Positions 6,429-14,327 of a DNA stretch of 16,372 nucleotides are shown here, piece after piece. Below the pieces are notes generated by a model. It was not told the DNA's origin, searched no databases, and saw only the letters and a list, made by a program, of their open reading frames with translations. The stretch covers positions 1-16,372 of the forward strand of contig DMZT01000061.1 in the NCBI GenBank assembly GCA_003484865.1. The letters are read 5' to 3'. The stretch's first letter is position 1. Every line of letters starts with the position of its first letter. The stretch comes from Stenotrophomonas sp. Lineage in GTDB: Bacteria > Pseudomonadota > Gammaproteobacteria > Xanthomonadales > Xanthomonadaceae. The position numbers and the translations under genes were made by a program.

Positions 6429-7745
6429 ATGCACACGATGATCCGCGCAACACCGCTGGCGCTGGCGGCGCTGGCACTCATGGCGGCTGCGTCCGCCCAG
6501 GCACAGGCACAACAGCCGGCGCCCGATGACGCAGCCGACGTCAAGGCCTTGATGGCGCAGCTGGAAAGCCTGAAAGCCAATTACGCGCAGGAAGTACGGC
6601 GCCTGCGCGAGCTGGACATGCAGGTGCAGGCCATGCAGGCGCGGCTGACTGGCAAGACCGCGCCCGTCGCCGGTGCCGCACCTCCACCTCAACAGGCCTT
6701 GCCGGCTGGCACGCCTGCAGCGCCGGCCAGCGCCGACGGTTACGCCAGCTCGGCGGCCGAAGCGCAGCAGGCCAAACAGGAATCGCGGCGCAGCGTGGAT
6801 GACGTCAAACAACAGCAGGCTGCGCTGTTCAGTCGCCGCTTCACGATCGAAAACAGCCTGTCCTACGCGCGCTATGACCGCAAGCAGCTCAGCCTCAACG
6901 GCTTCCTGGCGCTGGACGCGATCTTCCTGGGCAACATCGCCATCGAGAACGTCGAGTCGGACACGCTGACCTACAACCTGGCCGCGCGCTGGGGTGTCAG
7001 TCCGCGCCTTACCTTGAACCTGGATGTGCCCTACCTGGCTCGCAAGACCGTGTTCCAGAAGGGCGGTGCCGGCGGATCTGCCGCGGCCATCGCGCAGGAA
7101 GAGACGACCGGCAACGGCATCGGCGATGTTGGCGTGAGCGCCAACTACCGGTTGTTCGCCGAGCGGGGGCGGCTGCCGGAAACGGTGTTGACCGTGGGGG
7201 CGACCGCGCCGACCGGGCGTGCGCCGTATGGGCTGGACTGGAAGGTGCTCGAGCGCGATGACGATGACTTCATCCGCTTCGCCGTGCCCGAGCAGCAGCC
7301 CACCGGCAACGGGGTGTGGCAGGCCAACGTCGGGCTTTCCGCAGTGAAGACCGCCGATCCGGCGATCCTGTTCGCCAACATCGGTTACATCCATTCCTTC
7401 CCGCGCAGCTTCGATGACATCGACGCCAACCCGGATACCACCAACCCGGGGGATGTGAAGCTGGGCGGCTCGTACTACTTCGGTGCCGGCGTGGCGTTCG
7501 CCTTCAACGAGCGCACCAGCCTGAGCATCTCCTTCAGCGACAAGCTGAGCGCGCGAGCGTCCACGCGCTACAAGAACGGCCAGTGGCTGAAGGTGATCGG
7601 CAGTGACGCCAACGCGGGCACGCTGAACCTGGGCATCACCTACGCCCTCAACCAGAAGACCACCTTGGTGAGCCTGCTGGGTATCGGCCTGACCCCGGAT
7701 GCACCGGACTTCACTCTGGCGTTCAAGGTGCCGTACAGCTTGTAG
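6429..7745 (+). CDS. fapF: FapF-like outer-membrane amyloid secretion channel
   Basis: A 438-residue protein: signal peptide (1 to about 27), a heptad-like helix (about 35-74, DVKALMAQLESLKANYAQEV onward), an Ala/Pro linker (77-102), a second Gln/Lys-rich helix (about 105-135), then a beta-barrel domain to the end with alternating hydrophobic strands. This is the architecture of FapF, which forms a trimeric outer-membrane pore with an N-terminal coiled coil and a helical plug and exports the fibre subunits. The last residues are KVPYSL, so the usual C-terminal Phe of barrel proteins is replaced by Leu. The start is uncertain: the ATG at 6429 has AAGG only two bases away, while the in-frame ATG at 6438 has it eleven bases away; both give a working signal peptide. 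Last gene of the operon. Confidence 0.88.
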   Translation: MHTMIRATPLALAALALMAAASAQAQAQQPAPDDAADVKALMAQLESLKANYAQEVRRLRELDMQVQAMQARLTGKTAPVAGAAPPPQQALPAGTPAAPASADGYASSAAEAQQAKQESRRSVDDVKQQQAALFSRRFTIENSLSYARYDRKQLSLNGFLALDAIFLGNIAIENVESDTLTYNLAARWGVSPRLTLNLDVPYLARKTVFQKGGAGGSAAAIAQEETTGNGIGDVGVSANYRLFAERGRLPETVLTVGATAPTGRAPYGLDWKVLERDDDDFIRFAVPEQQPTGNGVWQANVGLSAVKTADPAILFANIGYIHSFPRSFDDIDANPDTTNPGDVKLGGSYYFGAGVAFAFNERTSLSISFSDKLSARASTRYKNGQWLKVIGSDANAGTLNLGITYALNQKTTLVSLLGIGLTPDAPDFTLAFKVPYSL

Positions 7746-7780
7746 GCGCGCTGCGGAGGCTGCGACGCCACCGCTGAAGG

Positions 7781-9142
7781 TCAGCGCAGTTCGGGAAGCG
7801 CCAGCTGGTGCTTGCGGCACAGCCGGTAAACGGTCACCCGCGAGACCTGCATGTGGCGGGCGCAGGCGGTGATGTTGAAGTCGTTCTGGCGCAGGGCATG
7901 CAGCAGGGTTTCGCGTTCGGCGACCTGCTTTGCGCCGTGCAGGCCGTGCGCGGTGATGGGCAGCAGCGGCTGGCTCAACTCCAGATCCGCGGCGGTGATC
8001 AGTTCGGCATCGCTGACGATCGCTGCACGCTGCACCCGGTTGAGCAGCTCGCGCACATTGCCCGGCCAGGCATGCCGCTGAAGCGCGGTGGCCGCCGCGG
8101 TGGACAGTGGCTTGCCAGTGTCCAGGAAGCGTTCGGCCAGCGGCAGGATGTCGCCGGGGCGGTCGGCCAAGGCCGGCAGCGCCAGCTCGACAGTGTTGAG
8201 GCGGTAGTACAGATCCTCGCGGAACTGGCCATCGCGGATCATCGTGGGCAGATCGGCGTTGGTCGCGCTGATGACGCGGACCTTCACCTGCCGCTCGCGG
8301 TTGGAACCCAGCCGTTCGAAACGGCCGGTTTCCAGCACGCGCAGCAGTTTCATCTGTCCACTGGCAGAGAGATTGCCGATCTCATCCAGGAACAGGGTGC
8401 CGCCATCGGCGGCCTCGAACTTGCCTTCGCGTGCCTTGTTGGCACCGGTGTAGGCACCGGCCTCGGCACCGAACAATTCCGCCTCGATCAGCTCGGACGG
8501 AATCGCGCCGCAGTTGAGCGCGACGAACGGCCCCTTGGCCACCAGCGAGTTGGCCTGGATGATCTCGGCGATCTTCTCCTTGCCCGCGCCGTTGGGGCCG
8601 GTGATCAGCACCGGCAGTGCCGAGCGTGCCACCTGGCAGGCCAGGTTGACCACGCGCTCGCTGGCCGGATCGGCCACTACGGCACCGCGCAGATCGTAGC
8701 GGGCCTCCAGCGCCGAGCGATCGCGTTGCTCGCGGTCGCGGCGGCGGTCCAGTTCGCGGCGGGTTTCGGAGAGCTCCAGCAGGTTGTTGACCGTGATCAG
8801 CAGCTTGCGGTCGTCCCATGGCTTGGCCAGGTAGTCCGCCGCGCCCGCCTTGACCAGATCGACCGCGCTGCTCAGATGTGTCCAGGCGGTCAACAGGATC
8901 ACCGGCAGGTCCGGATGACGTGCACGGATCTGCTGGAACAGGGCTTCGCCTTCTTCGCCGGAGGTGGTGTCCTCGGTGAAGTTCATGTCCTGGATCACCA
9001 GGTCCACCGGCTGTTGTTCCAGCAGCGCCAGCCCCTGCTCGGGCGAGAGCGCGTGCAGGGTATCGATGTCGTGCAGCGAGAACAGCACGTCGAGTGCGGT
9101 GCCGACGCTGGCGTTGTCGTCAATGATCAGGATCGAGGGCAT
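7781..9142 (-). CDS. Sigma54-dependent NtrC-family response regulator
   Basis: A 453-residue cytoplasmic transcription activator with three domains. The receiver (1-120) has acidic residues 8-9, phospho-acceptor Asp52, Thr85 and Lys107. The AAA+ domain (about 153-385) has Walker A GPNGAGKE (182-189), the sigma54-contacting loop GAYTGA (229-234, a common Tyr form of GAFTGA), Walker B GGTLFLDE (247-254) and FREDLYYRLN. The Fis-type helix-turn-helix is at 421-444. Phosphorylation by a sensor kinase should drive ATP-dependent opening of sigma54 promoters. The ATG at 9142 is chosen because MPSILIIDD is the normal receiver start; an extension to 9310 is unstructured and runs into the PDZ gene. It follows the PDZ gene by 79 bases, is convergent with fapF, and has no kinase next to it. 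The likely target is the sigma54 promoter at the head of its own operon. Confidence 0.95.
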   Translation of the reverse strand: MPSILIIDDNASVGTALDVLFSLHDIDTLHALSPEQGLALLEQQPVDLVIQDMNFTEDTTSGEEGEALFQQIRARHPDLPVILLTAWTHLSSAVDLVKAGAADYLAKPWDDRKLLITVNNLLELSETRRELDRRRDREQRDRSALEARYDLRGAVVADPASERVVNLACQVARSALPVLITGPNGAGKEKIAEIIQANSLVAKGPFVALNCGAIPSELIEAELFGAEAGAYTGANKAREGKFEAADGGTLFLDEIGNLSASGQMKLLRVLETGRFERLGSNRERQVKVRVISATNADLPTMIRDGQFREDLYYRLNTVELALPALADRPGDILPLAERFLDTGKPLSTAAATALQRHAWPGNVRELLNRVQRAAIVSDAELITAADLELSQPLLPITAHGLHGAKQVAERETLLHALRQNDFNITACARHMQVSRVTVYRLCRKHQLALPELR

Positions 9143-9183
9143 GCGGCAACGTAGGACCGGAAGTGGAATCAAGAGTACCGGAG

Positions 9184-9212
9184 CGCCGGGCCAAGGGGCA
9201 GATGGCCCGGCG
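9184..9212 (-). other. Intra-operon hairpin between PDZ gene and response regulator
   Basis: CGCCGGGCCA (9184-9193) and TGGCCCGGCG (9203-9212) form a perfect 10-base stem with a 9-base loop, starting ten bases after the PDZ stop codon. No T-run follows on the minus strand. It could lower read-through into the regulator gene or stabilise the upstream message; the effect is inference. Confidence 0.7.
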
Positions 9213-9221
9213 TGGCAGGCC

Positions 9222-9650
9222 TCAGCCGCCGGCGCGTGGCGGCGTTGCGGGCTGGGGGATGGGCGGTGTCTCGACCGCCAGCACCTCGCTCCAGGCGGCG
9301 GTGTCGACATCCACGGTCACCTGGTCGCCCTTGCGCAGCACGACGACGGGCACCCGGGTGGCCTTGTTGCCAACCAGCGCATGGGTGAGGTCGGCCATGC
9401 GCCGGACGGGCTGGCCATCCACGCGCAGGATCCGGTCGCCGCTGCGCACACCGAAGTAGCTGCTCGGTTCGGTGGTGGTGACGCGCACGATGCCATCCCG
9501 GGCATCGACCACCAGATGGTGGCCGGCGTCACGCCACTCCAGGCGTGCGGTATCGGTCTGGGTGGCGGCCAGCGCAGGTGCGCTGGCCAGCAGGAGGGAC
9601 AACAACAGGGTCGTGATCCTGGTCTTGGTCTTGGTATTGGTCTTGCGCAT
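9222..9650 (-). CDS. Small secreted PDZ-domain protein
   Basis: A 142-residue protein with a Lys/Arg-rich start, a hydrophobic signal segment (TTLLLSLLLASAPALA) and a single PDZ domain (about residues 45-110). The domain is visible as SSYFGVRSGDRILRVDGQPV, followed by a second strand pair and VVVLRKGDQVTVDVD. A Pro-rich tail follows. There is no protease domain, so it would be a periplasmic binding or scaffold protein. The ATG at 9650 has GGAG eight bases upstream and begins one base after the upstream permease stop, which implies coupled translation. A stand-alone PDZ protein in an FtsX-type ABC operon suggests it helps recognise or hold a protein or peptide ligand of the transporter; that role is inference. 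Confidence 0.85.
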   Translation of the reverse strand: MRKTNTKTKTRITTLLLSLLLASAPALAATQTDTARLEWRDAGHHLVVDARDGIVRVTTTEPSSYFGVRSGDRILRVDGQPVRRMADLTHALVGNKATRVPVVVLRKGDQVTVDVDTAAWSEVLAVETPPIPQPATPPRAGG

Positions 9651-9651
9651 T

Positions 9652-10872
9652 TCAGGCACTCCGGGTGGCAACGGCAGGGGGGACGGCGGCGGCGCGACGG
9701 GCCGGGCCGAAGACAGCGATCTGGCCCAGCAGCCACAGCAGTACCGCGCCGATCGGCAGGTAACTGATGGGCATGCGTGGCAGCTCGTAGTTGTTCATCA
9801 GCCACAGATTGATCGTGTAGGCCATCAACATGCCCAACACGATCCCAACCGTGGCCAACAGGAAGTTCTCGGTCTGGAAGTAGCGCAGGATCTGGCTGCG
9901 GGTCGCGCCCAGCGCCCGGCGGATGCCGATCTGCTTGGTGCGCTGCTGCACCCAGAAGCTGGCCAGACCAACGATGCCCAGTGCCGTCACCACCAGCAGG
10001 GCAACGCACACGGTGATCAGCAGGCCGACCATGGCGCGGTCATTGGCGAAGTACTTGTTGCGCTGTTCCTCGTAGGTGGATTTGCCGCGGATCAGCCGGC
10101 TCGAATCGACACGTTCCAGTGCCGTCACTGCTGCCTTGATCACCTCGTCCCGACGCGCGGGATCGGTGACACGGATCAGGTAGAAGCCTTCGTCGTAGGT
10201 CGCCCGCAACGGCAGCATGATCGAATACTGGATGTCGCCGCCAACCGGGTTCGGGCGGGCCAGCACCTTGACGATGCCGACGATGCGCAGCGGCATGGAA
10301 CCGCTGTAGACCGTCTTGCCCAAGGCATCACCGCCGGGGAACATCTTGTCGGCAATCGCCTTGGTGACGATGATCGCCGAGCCCGTTTTTTCGGCGTTCT
10401 CGTCGGTCAGGGCATCCGCTGCGTCGCGGTATTCGTCGCTCTGGAAATCACGGCCGGCGATCAGCTCCACGCCCAGTGTCTCCAGCGCGCCTTCGCGGGC
10501 GAAGTACTGGGAGGTGCTCAGCGTCGAGCGTTCCTGGTTGGGGGTCAGCCCCAGGCCCGTGTTCCAGGAGCTGTTGCGGAACGGAATCTGGTTCAACGTC
10601 ACGGCACTCTTGACGCCCGGAATGGCCTGCAACGCCGCCAGGTCTTCGCGGGTGCGCGCGGCCGCATTGACCTGGGTGCCGATGCCGCCCAGGCGGACTT
10701 CGATCAGTTCGGTCTCGGCGATGCCGCTGGGCTGGTTGATCTTCTCGATGCGCTGCCCGATCAGGAACAGCGCATTGCAGACGATGGCGCAGGTCAGGGC
10801 GATCTCGAGCACGATCAGCGACGCGGCGGTTTTATGCCGGCGCAGGGTGGAGAGGATGGGACGGATATCCAT
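9652..10872 (-). CDS. ABC transporter permease, FtsX/MacB type (second permease)
   Basis: A 406-residue inner-membrane protein with the MacB-like layout: one N-terminal membrane helix (about 18-40, ASLIVLEIALTCAIVCNALF), a large periplasmic domain (about 45-280), then three C-terminal helices. The conserved cytoplasmic loop reads QQRTKQIGIRRALGATRSQI. Such permeases do not move substrates through the membrane like classical ABC pumps; they transmit ATP-driven motion to the periplasm (type VII, mechanotransmission). It should form a heterodimer with the permease encoded 16 bases upstream, driven by the ATPase two genes up. GGAG lies six bases before the ATG. The C-terminal residues are Ala/Pro-rich after the last helix. 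The substrate is unknown. Confidence 0.93.
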   Translation of the reverse strand: MDIRPILSTLRRHKTAASLIVLEIALTCAIVCNALFLIGQRIEKINQPSGIAETELIEVRLGGIGTQVNAAARTREDLAALQAIPGVKSAVTLNQIPFRNSSWNTGLGLTPNQERSTLSTSQYFAREGALETLGVELIAGRDFQSDEYRDAADALTDENAEKTGSAIIVTKAIADKMFPGGDALGKTVYSGSMPLRIVGIVKVLARPNPVGGDIQYSIMLPLRATYDEGFYLIRVTDPARRDEVIKAAVTALERVDSSRLIRGKSTYEEQRNKYFANDRAMVGLLITVCVALLVVTALGIVGLASFWVQQRTKQIGIRRALGATRSQILRYFQTENFLLATVGIVLGMLMAYTINLWLMNNYELPRMPISYLPIGAVLLWLLGQIAVFGPARRAAAVPPAVATRSA

Positions 10873-10888
10873 GGTGTGCTCCGGATCC

Positions 10889-12193
10889 TTACTGCGATTT
10901 GAGTTGGATGGCGGGCGCGACCTGCATGGCGCGCAGCGCCGGCAGGAAACCGGCCAACAGGCTGGCGACCAAGGTCAGCGCGAAGGTCATCAGCAGCATC
11001 TGCCCATCCAGCGTGGCCAGCTTGGCGTAGTCCACCGGTTGCTGGCGCACCGCGTACAGTCCCAGCATCGCGAGCACCAGGCCGAGCAGGCCGCCGGCCA
11101 GGCCGACCGTACCGGCCTCGATGAGCGACTGCAGGAAGATCTGGCCGCGGCTGGCACCCAGCGCCCGGCGCACGCCGATCTCGCCGCTGCGGCGCAGGAA
11201 CTTGGCCAGCAGCAGGCCCACGGTATTGATCAGGCAGACCAGCAGGAAGCCCATCGCCAACCACAGCTGCAGGCGCACGTCACCGGGGACCACCTTCTTG
11301 TAGTCCAGCCACTCCATGACATTGCGCAGACGGACGTTGTTGGGACGCTCGAAGCGGCCGGCCGCACGCTGCTGGTCGGAGTAGTTCTCCAGGTAGCGGC
11401 GGTACTCCGCAGCTTGCCCGGCGTTCTCCAGCTCCACCCAGTACTGGATCCAGGTGCAGCTGGCGGTCGGGCCGGTCGGATCGGGTTCGTTGCGGCGGCC
11501 GAAGCAGTCCATGCTGCCGCTGCGGTCGAACTTCAGCTCGATGGCCGTGGTGAAGGGAACGAACACATCTTCGCTGTCGCCATAGCGACCGGTGTTGAGA
11601 TCGTAGAAGTGCGGGTTGGGGTGCCACTCGTCCAGAACGCCCACCACGGTCATCGTGTTGCCATTGATGCGCAGTGACTTGCCGACGCTGTTGGCGCCAT
11701 CGAACAGCTTCTGGTTGAGTGTCTTCGTGATCACCGCGACCCTGCCGCGGCCCTCGTCATCGGATTCCTTCCAGCCCTGGCCGTACTGGAACGGGGTATC
11801 GAACATCGGGAAGAAGTCGCCCGAGGTGTAGCGAGAATCCGTGACGAACGGACGCAGCGTGCTGCTGTCCGGCTCGATGGTGACGCCGCCACCGGTCATC
11901 ATCGCCTGGCGCTTGGCATGTTTCTCGCTCAGCAGTCTGGTGGCATCGAAGCGGGTCAACTGGTCGGCCGGTTCTTCGCCAGGCTGATAGCCAAGCGCCG
12001 ACTGTGGATCAATCTGCACGCTGAAGAGCCGGTCGCTCTTCTGCGGAATCGGATCACCGGACAGCACGTGGAACACGGTCAGCGTGGTCATCGACGCGCC
12101 GATGCCCAGCGCGATGGCGATCACCATCAGCGCGGTCAGCACCTTGTTGCGCCGGAAGCTGCGCAGGGCCAGTCGGAAGTAGTAAGCGATCAT
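10889..12193 (-). CDS. ABC transporter permease, FtsX/MacB type (first permease)
   Basis: A 434-residue inner-membrane protein with one N-terminal helix (about 18-40, ALMVIAIALGIGASMTTLTV), a large periplasmic MacB-like domain and three C-terminal helices. The FtsX-family loop reads LRRSGEIGVRRALGASRGQI. The periplasmic domain has two cysteines about 17 residues apart (in SMDCFGRR and TASCTWIQYW), which may form a disulphide that the sister permease lacks. It starts eight bases after the ATPase stop and ends 16 bases before the second permease, so the subunits are made together. The C-terminal AIQLKSQ resembles endings of MacB-like permeases. The pairing of two different permeases with a separate ATPase differs from the fused MacB of MacAB-TolC. 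Confidence 0.93.
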   Translation of the reverse strand: MIAYYFRLALRSFRRNKVLTALMVIAIALGIGASMTTLTVFHVLSGDPIPQKSDRLFSVQIDPQSALGYQPGEEPADQLTRFDATRLLSEKHAKRQAMMTGGGVTIEPDSSTLRPFVTDSRYTSGDFFPMFDTPFQYGQGWKESDDEGRGRVAVITKTLNQKLFDGANSVGKSLRINGNTMTVVGVLDEWHPNPHFYDLNTGRYGDSEDVFVPFTTAIELKFDRSGSMDCFGRRNEPDPTGPTASCTWIQYWVELENAGQAAEYRRYLENYSDQQRAAGRFERPNNVRLRNVMEWLDYKKVVPGDVRLQLWLAMGFLLVCLINTVGLLLAKFLRRSGEIGVRRALGASRGQIFLQSLIEAGTVGLAGGLLGLVLAMLGLYAVRQQPVDYAKLATLDGQMLLMTFALTLVASLLAGFLPALRAMQVAPAIQLKSQ

Positions 12194-12201
12194 GGCCGGC
12201 C

Positions 12202-12927
12202 TCAGTCGTTGGCGATGGCAGCGGCAACCGCGGGGCGCGGCGTGGAAAGCACCGGGTCGCGCAGCAGGTCGGTGACCTGGCCGTCGACGATGTGCACGTT
12301 GCGCTTGGCACGGGCGGCCAATTCGGGATCGTGGGTCACCATCACGATCGTGGTGCCCTTGGCATTGATTTCTTCCAGCAGCTCCATGACGCCACGGGCC
12401 ATCTGGCTGTCCAGGTTGCCGGTCGGTTCATCGGCCAGCAGCAGGCGCGGGCTGCCCGCCAGCGCCCGCGCGATCGCGGCGCGCTGCTGCTGACCACCGG
12501 AGAGTTCGGCCGGGTAATGCTTCATGCGCGAGCCCAGGCCCACCTGGGCCAGCGCGTGCTCGATGCGCTCCTTGCGCTCGGCAGCGGGCATGCCGCGGTA
12601 GCGCAGCGGCACATCGACGTTGTCGAACAGGTTCAGATCGGAGATCAGGTTGAAGCCCTGGAAGATGAAGCCGATCTTCTGGTTGCGCAGGCGGCTGCGC
12701 GCGTCATCGCCGAGCTGGCTGACGTCCTGGCCATCGAGCAGGTAGGTGCCGCTGGTGAAGGTCTCCAGCAGGCCGGCGATGTTGAGGAAGGTGGTCTTGC
12801 CCGAACCGGACGGACCGGTCACGGCGACGAACTCGCCTTCGCGGACATGCAGGTCCAGCGACCGCAGGGCGTGGGTTTCCACCTGTTCGGTGCGGAAGAC
12901 TTTGGCGACCGAGCGCATTTCAAGCAT
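12202..12927 (-). CDS. ABC transporter ATPase, MacB/LolD type
   Basis: A 241-residue cytoplasmic ATPase with all required motifs: Walker A GPSGSGKT (38-45), Q-loop Gln90 in GFIFQGFNLI, signature LSGGQQQR (142-149), Walker B RLLLADEPTGNLD (161-173) and switch His199 in MVTHD. The sequence belongs to the MacB/LolD/FtsE clade that works with FtsX-type permeases. The ATG at 12927 is chosen because MLEMRSVAKVF is the usual family start and AAAGGA lies about eight bases upstream; the longer frame from 12996 would overlap the end of the membrane fusion gene. It lies 43 bases after the fusion protein gene and eight before the first permease. Confidence 0.95.
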   Translation of the reverse strand: MLEMRSVAKVFRTEQVETHALRSLDLHVREGEFVAVTGPSGSGKTTFLNIAGLLETFTSGTYLLDGQDVSQLGDDARSRLRNQKIGFIFQGFNLISDLNLFDNVDVPLRYRGMPAAERKERIEHALAQVGLGSRMKHYPAELSGGQQQRAAIARALAGSPRLLLADEPTGNLDSQMARGVMELLEEINAKGTTIVMVTHDPELAARAKRNVHIVDGQVTDLLRDPVLSTPRPAVAAAIAND

Positions 12928-12970
12928 GGCTGTTTTCCTTTGAAAGTCGAGAGGATCGAAAGGGACTGAA

Positions 12971-14236
12971 TCAGTTGATGGAGACGCGCTCGGCATCGCC
13001 GAACAGATCGCTGCCGGACACCACGACGCGATCGCCGGGCTGCAGGCCAGAGAGGATTTCCACTTCGCCCAGGCTGCTCACACCGAGCTTGACCGGGCGA
13101 CGGACCGCACTGCTGCCGTCCATGACGTAGGCGTAGCCGTTGCCCTGTTCGACGAACGGGCCGCGTTCGATCTTCAGGGCATTGCGGCGGGTATCGAGCA
13201 GCACGCGCGCCTGCATCCGCTGGCTCTGGCGCAGGCCCTGCGGTTGCTTGTCGGCAAAGCGGATGCGGGCGTTGACCTCACCGGCGACCACTTCCGGGGA
13301 CACCGCGGAGATCTCACCGGCGAACTGGCCGCTGCCGCCGGTCAGCTGCGCAGGCATGCCGATCGTCAGCTCGCGGGCGAAACTCTCCGGCACCTTGATC
13401 TCGATCTCGAAGCGCGACAGGTCGACCACGCCCAGGATTGGCGCATTGGCGACCACGTTGGTGTGCTGGGTCGCCTGCACCTGGCCGACCTGGCCATCGA
13501 ACGGCGCACGCAGCGTGAGGGCGTCGACCTGGCGCTCGACCTCGGTCACCACCGCACGCTGGCGGTCGGCGAGCAGGCGCTTGTTGCGCGCATCGAGGTC
13601 GGCGCCCTGGGCCTTGAGCAGGGCGTCCTTGCGGGCATGTTCGAGCTGGATGTCGCTCTTCTTGACCGTGTCTTCGGCCTTGGCGACATCGACCTGCGGC
13701 ACCGCGCCCCCATCGAAGCCACGCTTGTAGCGTTCCAGATCGCGCACGGCCGCCTGGCGTTCGATCACGGCCTGGTCAGTGTCTTTCTGTGCCGTGGCGC
13801 GGGCCAGGGTGGCATCCAGGGTCGCGCGGCTCGCCTCGGCCTGCAGACCGGCCAGCGTGGCCTGTTCCTGGGCCAGCTTGCTGCGCAGCTCCGGGCTGTC
13901 GATCACGGCCAGTTCCTGGCCCTGCTTGACCACGTCACCGGCCACCACCTTCAGGTTCACGTTGCCGGCGGAGATCGCATACAGCACCGGGTTGTTGGCC
14001 GCGATCACACGGCCATCCGCGGCGATGTCGCGGACCATGTCGCCGCGGGTGACCTCGGCCACCCGGACACGGGCGCTGTCGAACGAGCGGCTGGCACCGA
14101 GCCAGGCGCGGGCGGCGAAGCCGATCGCCAGCAGCACGACCAAGGCGGCGACCGCCGGCCACAGCCAGCGCTTCCACGGGGCGGGCGCGGCATGCGAGGA
14201 AAGGGTCTGGTCCTGGGCGGAAGTGTCGCGGATCAT
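12971..14236 (-). CDS. Membrane fusion protein (HlyD/MacA-type periplasmic adaptor)
   Basis: A 421-residue periplasmic adaptor anchored by one membrane helix (about 25-43) after a cytoplasmic tail. The first half of the lipoyl/barrel-sandwich domain is near 60-110 (ISAGNVNLKVVAGDVVKQGQ). A long helical hairpin with heptad character follows (about 110-240), then the second lipoyl half (LTLRAPFDGQVGQVQATQHT), a beta-barrel and a membrane-proximal domain (GLQPGDRVVVSGSDLF). It should link the FtsX-type permeases to an outer-membrane TolC-like channel, which is not encoded in the window. It is the first gene of the operon, about 23 bases after the predicted sigma54 start. The ribosome binding site before the ATG is weak (only GAG). 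Confidence 0.94.
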   Translation of the reverse strand: MIRDTSAQDQTLSSHAAPAPWKRWLWPAVAALVVLLAIGFAARAWLGASRSFDSARVRVAEVTRGDMVRDIAADGRVIAANNPVLYAISAGNVNLKVVAGDVVKQGQELAVIDSPELRSKLAQEQATLAGLQAEASRATLDATLARATAQKDTDQAVIERQAAVRDLERYKRGFDGGAVPQVDVAKAEDTVKKSDIQLEHARKDALLKAQGADLDARNKRLLADRQRAVVTEVERQVDALTLRAPFDGQVGQVQATQHTNVVANAPILGVVDLSRFEIEIKVPESFARELTIGMPAQLTGGSGQFAGEISAVSPEVVAGEVNARIRFADKQPQGLRQSQRMQARVLLDTRRNALKIERGPFVEQGNGYAYVMDGSSAVRRPVKLGVSSLGEVEILSGLQPGDRVVVSGSDLFGDAERVSIN

Positions 14237-14268
14237 CGGGCTCGTTCGCGGTTGGGTTGCGGAGTACC

Positions 14269-14286
14269 AAGCAGACGCCGTGCCAA
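14269..14286 (-). promoter_or_regulatory. Sigma54 (RpoN) promoter of the ABC transporter operon
   Basis: On the minus strand the sequence TTGGCACGGCGTCTGCTT has the -24 GG at 14284-14283 and the -12 GC at 14272-14271, exactly ten bases apart. It is as good a match as the fap promoter. Transcription should begin near 14259, giving a leader of about 23 bases before the ATG at 14236. The response regulator at the end of the operon is the expected activator. Confidence 0.9.
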
Positions 14287-14301
14287 GTTTTGGCCCTTTG
14301 A

Positions 14302-14314
14302 AAACAATGGCTTG
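14302..14314. promoter_or_regulatory. IHF-like binding site between activator sites and sigma54 promoter
   Basis: AAACAATGGCTTG matches the IHF consensus WATCAANNNNTTR with one mismatch (T to A at the third base). It lies between the sigma54 promoter and the upstream repeats, about 45-55 bases before the predicted start, where IHF typically bends DNA for sigma54 activation. The evidence is short and positional. Confidence 0.4.
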
Positions 14315-14327
14315 CGAATCTCGTCGC

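Noticed and set aside
5292..7820. Minus-strand open frame of 842 codons opposite the fapD-F region
   Set aside because: It is antisense to three well-supported genes, has a low-complexity His/Arg/Gly/Val composition, and shows no domain motif or ribosome binding site. Long antisense frames are common at this GC content.
7808..9154. Plus-strand open frame of 448 codons opposite the response regulator
   Set aside because: It is antisense to a protein with all expected catalytic motifs and has no recognisable feature of its own.
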